Below, piece by piece: positions 59,949-64,000 of a DNA stretch of 64,000 nt. Position 1 is the first letter of the stretch; every line of letters begins with the position of its first letter. Source of the DNA: Ruegeria lacuscaerulensis (GTDB taxonomy: Bacteria; Pseudomonadota; Alphaproteobacteria; Rhodobacterales; Rhodobacteraceae); NCBI RefSeq assembly GCF_013033355.1, contig NZ_WQDY01000001.1, positions 186,001 to 250,000 on the forward strand, read 5' to 3'. The translations under genes were made by a program, and so were the position numbers. The notes under the pieces were generated by a model. The model worked only from the letters and a program-made list of their open reading frames with translations, had not been told where the DNA came from and made no database searches.

Positions 59949-61253
59949 ATGGCTGATTTAAAAACGAACTTTCTGGGAATCGAAAGCCCGAACCCGTACT
60001 GGCTGGCCTCGGCGCCGCCGACCGACAAGGAATACAATGTCCGCCGCGCGTTCGAGGCCGGATGGGGCGGTGTGGTCTGGAAAACGCTGGGGTCCGAGGG
60101 GCCTCCGGTGGTGAACGTAAACGGGCCTCGGTACGGCGCGATCTATGGCGCGGATCGGCGGTTGCTGGGTCTGAACAATATCGAGTTGATCACCGATCGT
60201 CCGCTTGAGGTGAACCTTGAAGAGATGGCGCGGGTCAAGGCCGATTACCCGGATCGCGCGCTGATCGCTTCGATCATGGTTCCGTGCGAGGAAGAGGCGT
60301 GGAAAGCTATTCTACCACGGGTCGCCGAAACCGGGGCAGATGGGATCGAGCTGAACTTTGGCTGTCCGCACGGCATGAGCGAGCGTGGCATGGGATCTGC
60401 TGTCGGGCAGGTGCCGGAATATATCGAGATGGTCACGCGGTGGTGCAAAAAATACTATGACCGCCCGGTGATCGTGAAGCTGACGCCTAACATAACGGAT
60501 ATTCGCAAACCTGCCGAAGCCGCAAAGAATGGCGGCGCTGATGCCGTGTCGCTGATCAACACGATTAACTCGATCACCAGCGTCAATCTGGATACGTTCA
60601 GCCCTGAACCGTCGATCGACGGCAAAGGCAGCCACGGAGGGTATTGCGGCCCGGCGGTGAAACCGATTGCTCTGTCGATGGTGTCCGAGATTTCGCGGGC
60701 TCAAGCGACGCATGGCCTGCCGATTTCCGGCATCGGGGGCGTGACTACATGGCGCGATGCGGCCGAGTTTATGGCGTTGGGTTGTGGTACAGTTCAGGTC
60801 TGCACTGCTGCGATGACCTATGGCTTTAAAATCATCGACGAACTGACCGCCGGGCTGTCGAAATGGATGGATGAAAAGGGGTACAAAGACGTCTCTGAAA
60901 TTGTCGGTCTGGCTGTGCCAAACGTGACGGATTGGCAGTATTTGAACCTCAACTACGTCGCAAAAGCAAAGATCGATCAGGACCAGTGCATCAAATGCGG
61001 CCGTTGCTACGCTGCGTGCGAAGACACCAGCCATCAGGCGATTTCAATGTCTGAAGACCGTGTTTTTGAGGTGATGGACGATGAATGCGTTGCCTGCAAC
61101 CTGTGTGTGGATGTGTGTCCTGTAGATGGGTGTATTTCCATGGAGCCGATGGCCGCGGGAGAGGTAGACCCACGCACTGGCCGCGAAGTGCAGCCCAACT
61201 ATGCGAACTGGACGACGCACCCGAACAACCCGATGGCCAAAGCGGCTGAGTAA
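59949..61253 (+). CDS. preA: NAD-dependent dihydropyrimidine dehydrogenase, PreA subunit
   Basis: This 434-residue catalytic subunit is a dihydroorotate-dehydrogenase-like FMN barrel (GVVWKTLGSEGPPVVNVNGP, GADGIELNFGCPHGMSERGM, VIVKLTPNITDIRKPAEAAK, ISGIGGVTTWRDAAEF), followed by two 4Fe-4S clusters in the tail (CIKCGRCYAACEDTSHQAIS and CVACNLCVDVCPVDGCISME). The catalytic Cys lies in the GYCGPAVKPIALS segment. It reduces the C5-C6 double bond of uracil and thymine. AGGAGGG precedes the ATG. A perfect terminator follows. Confidence 0.95.
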   Translation: MADLKTNFLGIESPNPYWLASAPPTDKEYNVRRAFEAGWGGVVWKTLGSEGPPVVNVNGPRYGAIYGADRRLLGLNNIELITDRPLEVNLEEMARVKADYPDRALIASIMVPCEEEAWKAILPRVAETGADGIELNFGCPHGMSERGMGSAVGQVPEYIEMVTRWCKKYYDRPVIVKLTPNITDIRKPAEAAKNGGADAVSLINTINSITSVNLDTFSPEPSIDGKGSHGGYCGPAVKPIALSMVSEISRAQATHGLPISGIGGVTTWRDAAEFMALGCGTVQVCTAAMTYGFKIIDELTAGLSKWMDEKGYKDVSEIVGLAVPNVTDWQYLNLNYVAKAKIDQDQCIKCGRCYAACEDTSHQAISMSEDRVFEVMDDECVACNLCVDVCPVDGCISMEPMAAGEVDPRTGREVQPNYANWTTHPNNPMAKAAE

Positions 61254-61259
61254 TCACAA

Positions 61260-61286
61260 AAAAGGGGCCGGCAATCGGCCCCTTTT
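61260..61286. terminator. Bidirectional terminator between preA and rutR
   Basis: AAAAGGGGCCG and CGGCCCCTTTT form a perfect eleven-base stem over a five-base loop, between the convergent preA and rutR stops. Confidence 0.9.
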
Positions 61287-61287
61287 A

Positions 61288-61896
61288 TCAGGGCGTCAGA
61301 AGTTTGCGATAAAGTGTATCGATAAAGGGTTCAGCGCCTTCGAACGGGTCTTCATCAGCTAGTATCGCACGGACCTGAACATCAAAATCCGCATAGTGCT
61401 GAGTCAGTGCCCAGATCGAAAAGATCAGGTGATAAGGATGCAGTTTTGCAATTTTACCCTGCTCCATCCATCTGATCAGAATAGCGGTCTTTTCATCGAC
61501 CAGCGACTTGAGGTCACTCGACAGAGCCGCATGAATTCTGGGGGCACCCTGAACCAGTTCGTTGGCAAACAAGCGGCTTTCTCGCGGCAGGTCGCGGCTC
61601 ATTTCCAGCTTGCGGTGGATGTACGAGAGCATCTCTTGCATCGGATCGCCCGCTTCGTCCAAATCGTGCAAAGGGGCCAGCCAGACGTCTAGCAGGCCGG
61701 ACAGCAGGGCGGTATGAATCGCTTCTTTCGACGGGAAGTAATATAGCAGGTTTGGCTTGCTCAGACCCGCTTCGGCCGCGATTTGATCCACGGTTGCACC
61801 CCGGAATCCGTGCGCTGAAAACACGTTTAATGCGGCCTCGAGAATCGCGGCGCGGTTCTTTTTCTGAATACGGGTCGGGGCGCGGTCTTTAGGCAT
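61288..61896 (-). CDS. rutR: TetR-family regulator RutR
   Basis: This 202-residue TetR-family protein has an N-terminal helix-turn-helix (AAILEAALNVFSAHGFRGAT, VDQIAAEAGLSKPNLLYYFP) and a C-terminal ligand domain with RESRLFANELVQGAPRIHAA and IFSIWALTQHYADFD as in RutR, which binds uracil and thymine and releases DNA. The start at 61896 begins the conserved basic arm; a frame to 61944 is open. It is divergent from amaB, and a perfect RutR box lies between them, so it should repress the pyrimidine genes and itself. Confidence 0.9.
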   Translation of the reverse strand: MPKDRAPTRIQKKNRAAILEAALNVFSAHGFRGATVDQIAAEAGLSKPNLLYYFPSKEAIHTALLSGLLDVWLAPLHDLDEAGDPMQEMLSYIHRKLEMSRDLPRESRLFANELVQGAPRIHAALSSDLKSLVDEKTAILIRWMEQGKIAKLHPYHLIFSIWALTQHYADFDVQVRAILADEDPFEGAEPFIDTLYRKLLTP

Positions 61897-62001
61897 GTTT
61901 TCAGGCTGTCTCTTTTTCCGGCATTCGGGCGTGAAATAGGTCAAAAAATCTGGCGGTGTCCTGCAATTTCTTGACTGATCTCGAACCCGTGATAGCGTGA
62001 G

Positions 62002-62019
62002 TTTGACCAGATGGTCAAA
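62002..62019. promoter_or_regulatory. RutR operator between rutR and amaB
   Basis: TTGACCA-GA-TGGTCAA at 62003-62018 is a perfect match to the RutR consensus TTGACCAnnTGGTCAA, with one more T/A pair outside. It lies 106 bases before the rutR ATG and 49 before the amaB ATG, well placed to control both. Confidence 0.9.
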
Positions 62020-62067
62020 TCAAGACACCAAAAGCGAGCCAAATCGCAAGCGACAGGGAAGAACAAG

Positions 62068-63318
62068 ATGGCAGCTCCGGCGCAGAACCTACGGATTAAT
62101 GGCGACAGGTTGTGGGACAGCCTGATGGAGATGGCCAAAATCGGCCCCGGCGTAGCAGGTGGCAACAATCGTCAAACCTTGACGGATGAGGATGCCGAAG
62201 GCCGCGCCTTGTTTCAAAAATGGTGCGAGGATGCGGGCTGTTCGATGGGGCTCGATCAGATGGGCAACATGTTCGCCCGGCGCGAAGGGACAGACCCGGA
62301 CGCGCTGCCGGTTTACGTAGGCTCGCACCTGGATACGCAGCCGACGGGCGGCAAGTATGACGGTGTGCTGGGGGTTCTGGGCGGACTGGAGGTCATCCGC
62401 ACGCTGAATGATTTGGGGATCAAGACGAAACACCCCATTGTTGCAACCAACTGGACCAATGAAGAGGGTACCCGGTACGCGCCAGCCATGCTGTCATCGG
62501 GCGTGTTTGCCGGAGTGCATACGCAGGATTGGGCGTATGCGCGCGAAGATGCCGAAGGCAAGGCTTTTGGTGATGAGCTTCAACGGATTGGCTGGCGTGG
62601 AGACGAAGAGGTAGGCGCGCGCAGGATGCATGCGTTCTTTGAGCTGCATATCGAACAGGGCCCGATCCTTGAGGCCGAGGGTAAGGATATCGGTGTGGTC
62701 ACTCATGGTCAGGGCCTCAGCTGGACGCAGATCACGGTGACGGGCAAGGATGCACATACCGGTTCGACTCCGATGCCCATGCGCAAGAATGCCGGGCTGG
62801 CGATGGCGCGCATACTTGAGAAAGTGGATGAGATCGCGTGGTCCCATGCGCCTCATGCCGTTGGGGCGGCGGGGCATATCGATGTCTTCCCGAACTCGCG
62901 CAATGTGATTCCGGGCAAGGTTGTTTTTACTGTAGATTTCCGCTCGCCCGATCTGGAGGTGATCAAGGATATGGAGGCGCGTCTGCGGGTCGCGGCTGAG
63001 GATATTGTGGATGAAATGGGCCTGCAGATCGAGTTCGAGAAGGTGGGTGGGTTCGATCCGGTGCAATTCGACGAAGGGTGCGTGGCCGCAGTGCGCGATG
63101 CGGCTGAGCGGCTGGGCTATTCGCACACGGATATCATCTCGGGCGCCGGGCATGATGCGTGTTGGATCAATCGTGTGGCACCGACGGCCATGGTGATGTG
63201 TCCGTGCGTGGATGGGTTGAGCCATAACGAGGCCGAAGAGATCAGCAAGGACTGGGCAGCAGCCGGGACGGATGTTCTGTTTCATGCGGTCGTTGAGACG
63301 GCGGAGATCGTGGAGTAG
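62068..63318 (+). CDS. amaB: Zn-dependent M20 amidohydrolase (beta-ureidopropionase type)
   Basis: This 416-residue enzyme of the hydantoinase/carbamoylase M20 family cleaves N-carbamoyl-beta-alanine or beta-aminoisobutyrate to the amino acid, CO2 and ammonia. Metal ligands appear in VYVGSHLDTQPTGGKYDGVL, TNWTNEEGTRYAPAMLSSGV and FFELHIEQGPILEAEGKDIG. The lid domain carries TVTGKDAHTGSTPMPMRKNA, and the last His block is SGAGHDACWINRVAPTAMVM. It begins 49 bases after the RutR box, with AGGGAA upstream of the ATG. It catalyses the last step of reductive pyrimidine breakdown, with hydA downstream. Confidence 0.93.
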   Translation: MAAPAQNLRINGDRLWDSLMEMAKIGPGVAGGNNRQTLTDEDAEGRALFQKWCEDAGCSMGLDQMGNMFARREGTDPDALPVYVGSHLDTQPTGGKYDGVLGVLGGLEVIRTLNDLGIKTKHPIVATNWTNEEGTRYAPAMLSSGVFAGVHTQDWAYAREDAEGKAFGDELQRIGWRGDEEVGARRMHAFFELHIEQGPILEAEGKDIGVVTHGQGLSWTQITVTGKDAHTGSTPMPMRKNAGLAMARILEKVDEIAWSHAPHAVGAAGHIDVFPNSRNVIPGKVVFTVDFRSPDLEVIKDMEARLRVAAEDIVDEMGLQIEFEKVGGFDPVQFDEGCVAAVRDAAERLGYSHTDIISGAGHDACWINRVAPTAMVMCPCVDGLSHNEAEEISKDWAAAGTDVLFHAVVETAEIVE

Positions 63319-63378
63319 GGGGCGCTGCCCCCGTCGCCCGCTGGGCGACTCCCCCGAGGTATTTTTTGCCAGATGAAG
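63318..63378 (+). repeat. Short hairpin repeat typical of Rhodobacteraceae gene ends
   Basis: Two adjacent perfect hairpins, GGGGGC/GCCCCC (63318-63332) and GTCGCCC/GGGCGAC (63333-63349), are followed by CCCCCGAGG, TATTTTTTGCC and AGATGAAG. The pattern matches, from memory, a short element repeated at many gene ends in this family. It lies in the 92-base gap between amaB and hydA and may stabilise or end the amaB message. Confidence 0.5.
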
Positions 63379-63410
63379 CAAGCGGCGCAGACCGCGTCAG
63401 GGAGATTAGA

Positions 63411-64000
63411 ATGAGCACTGTTATCAAGAATGGGACCGTCGTAACCGCGGATCTTTCCTATAAAGCAGACGTCATGGTCGAGGACGGGGTGATCACCGAA
63501 ATCGGCTTGGATCTGAAGGGCGACAAAGAGCTTGATGCGACTGGCTGCTATGTCATGCCGGGTGGGATTGATCCGCATACCCATCTTGAGATGCCGTTCA
63601 TGGGCACCTATTCCAGCGACGACTTCGAAAGCGGGACGCGGGCGGCTTTGGCCGGAGGCACCACGATGGTGGTGGATTTCGCGCTGCCCAACCCGGGTGA
63701 AAGCCTGCTGGATGCGTTGAAGCGTTGGGACAACAAGTCGACGCGGGCGAATTGTGATTACTCGTTCCACATGGCGGTGACCTGGTGGGGCGAGCAGGTG
63801 TTTGACGACATCAAGACCGTGATCGAGACGCGCGGGATCAACACGTTCAAGCATTTCATGGCCTATAAGGGTGCGTTGATGGTGAATGATGATGAGCTGT
63901 TTGCCTCGTTCAAACGTCTGGCTGAGCTGGGCGGGATCGCCATGGTTCATGCTGAAAATGGCGATGTGGTGGCTGAGCTCAGTGCCAAGCTGCTGGCCGA
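63411..64000 (+). CDS. hydA: Dihydropyrimidinase, N-terminal part (3' end outside window)
   Basis: This is the first 196 residues of a cyclic amidohydrolase of about 480, which opens dihydrouracil and dihydrothymine. The frame runs off the window end. The first zinc ligands are GGIDPHTHLEMPFMG (HxH). The carboxylated Lys lies in FKHFMAYKGALMVNDDELFA, and the next His in GIAMVHAENGDVVAEL. GGAGATTAGA precedes the ATG at 63411. It follows amaB after a 92-base gap containing a hairpin repeat. Confidence 0.93.
   Translation, partial: MSTVIKNGTVVTADLSYKADVMVEDGVITEIGLDLKGDKELDATGCYVMPGGIDPHTHLEMPFMGTYSSDDFESGTRAALAGGTTMVVDFALPNPGESLLDALKRWDNKSTRANCDYSFHMAVTWWGEQVFDDIKTVIETRGINTFKHFMAYKGALMVNDDELFASFKRLAELGGIAMVHAENGDVVAELSAKLLA

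Overview
The window is a stretch of chromosome from a member of the Rhodobacterales, most likely the Roseobacter group (Ruegeria/Silicibacter-like). The call rests on gene content and order: folB-folP-glmM, an aa3 oxidase gene with an Fnr-type box, a SUV3-like helicase followed by an S4 protein, seven-iron ferredoxin and CarD, rpoH next to rluD, and a reductive pyrimidine pathway with RutR boxes. Several small families also look typical of that group. Genes are densely packed on both strands. There is no rRNA, phage, transposase or CRISPR array, and only one tRNA.

Layout. 1-7.5 kb: the end of pyruvate phosphate dikinase, a periplasmic cell wall hydrolase, a multicopper oxidase, then folB-folP (folate) and glmM (cell envelope). 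7.5-15.7 kb: a DMT exporter, ilvC with a divergent pair of overlapping Lrp/AsnC regulators, a GntR regulator facing a class V aminotransferase, a ubiquinone-type hydroxylase, a HAD phosphatase and a second GntR regulator. 15.7-24.8 kb: a processive glycosyltransferase with an MshEN-like front end, carA, a YqeY protein, ctaD with an Fnr-type box, a HIT protein, a non-coding stretch rich in inverted repeats, lipB and a DsbA-like protein. 24.9-31.3 kb: tRNA-Leu(GAG), then a locus of five genes on one strand that looks like a surface glycan building and decorating set (two related glycosyltransferases, an alpha/beta hydrolase, a fucosyltransferase-like protein with repeats, a sulfotransferase-like protein). 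31.3-40.3 kb: rluD, rpoH, a membrane dipeptidase gene broken by one in-frame TGA, an oxidoreductase, a zinc-finger protein with a hairpin over its ribosome binding site, oligoendopeptidase F and an SCP2/lipase-like pair. 40.4-50 kb: a TPR protein, the SUV3-like helicase group, a potassium channel with a zinc ribbon, cobS/cobT and a CPA2 antiporter. 50-58.4 kb: hppD with an AsnC regulator, an unusual GspL/PilP-like fusion, a SIMPL protein, metY with a GNAT gene, a putative glycosyltransferase and a ChrR-like cupin. 58.4-64 kb: reductive uracil/thymine breakdown (preT, preA, rutR, amaB, hydA).

The clearest working unit is the last one. PreTA reduces the pyrimidine ring, dihydropyrimidinase (hydA) opens it and the M20 amidohydrolase (amaB) releases the beta-amino acid. 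A perfect RutR box lies between rutR and amaB and a good second box lies before preT. The most unusual items are the FolB protein fused to a degenerate amino-acid-kinase-like domain, the orphan GspL/PilP-like fusion, the tRNA-linked glycan locus, the MshEN-glycosyltransferase whose start abuts the carA terminator, the single-stop dipeptidase pseudogene, and the structured non-coding stretch at 23.17-23.34 kb. All domain calls come from reading motifs by eye; no database search was possible.
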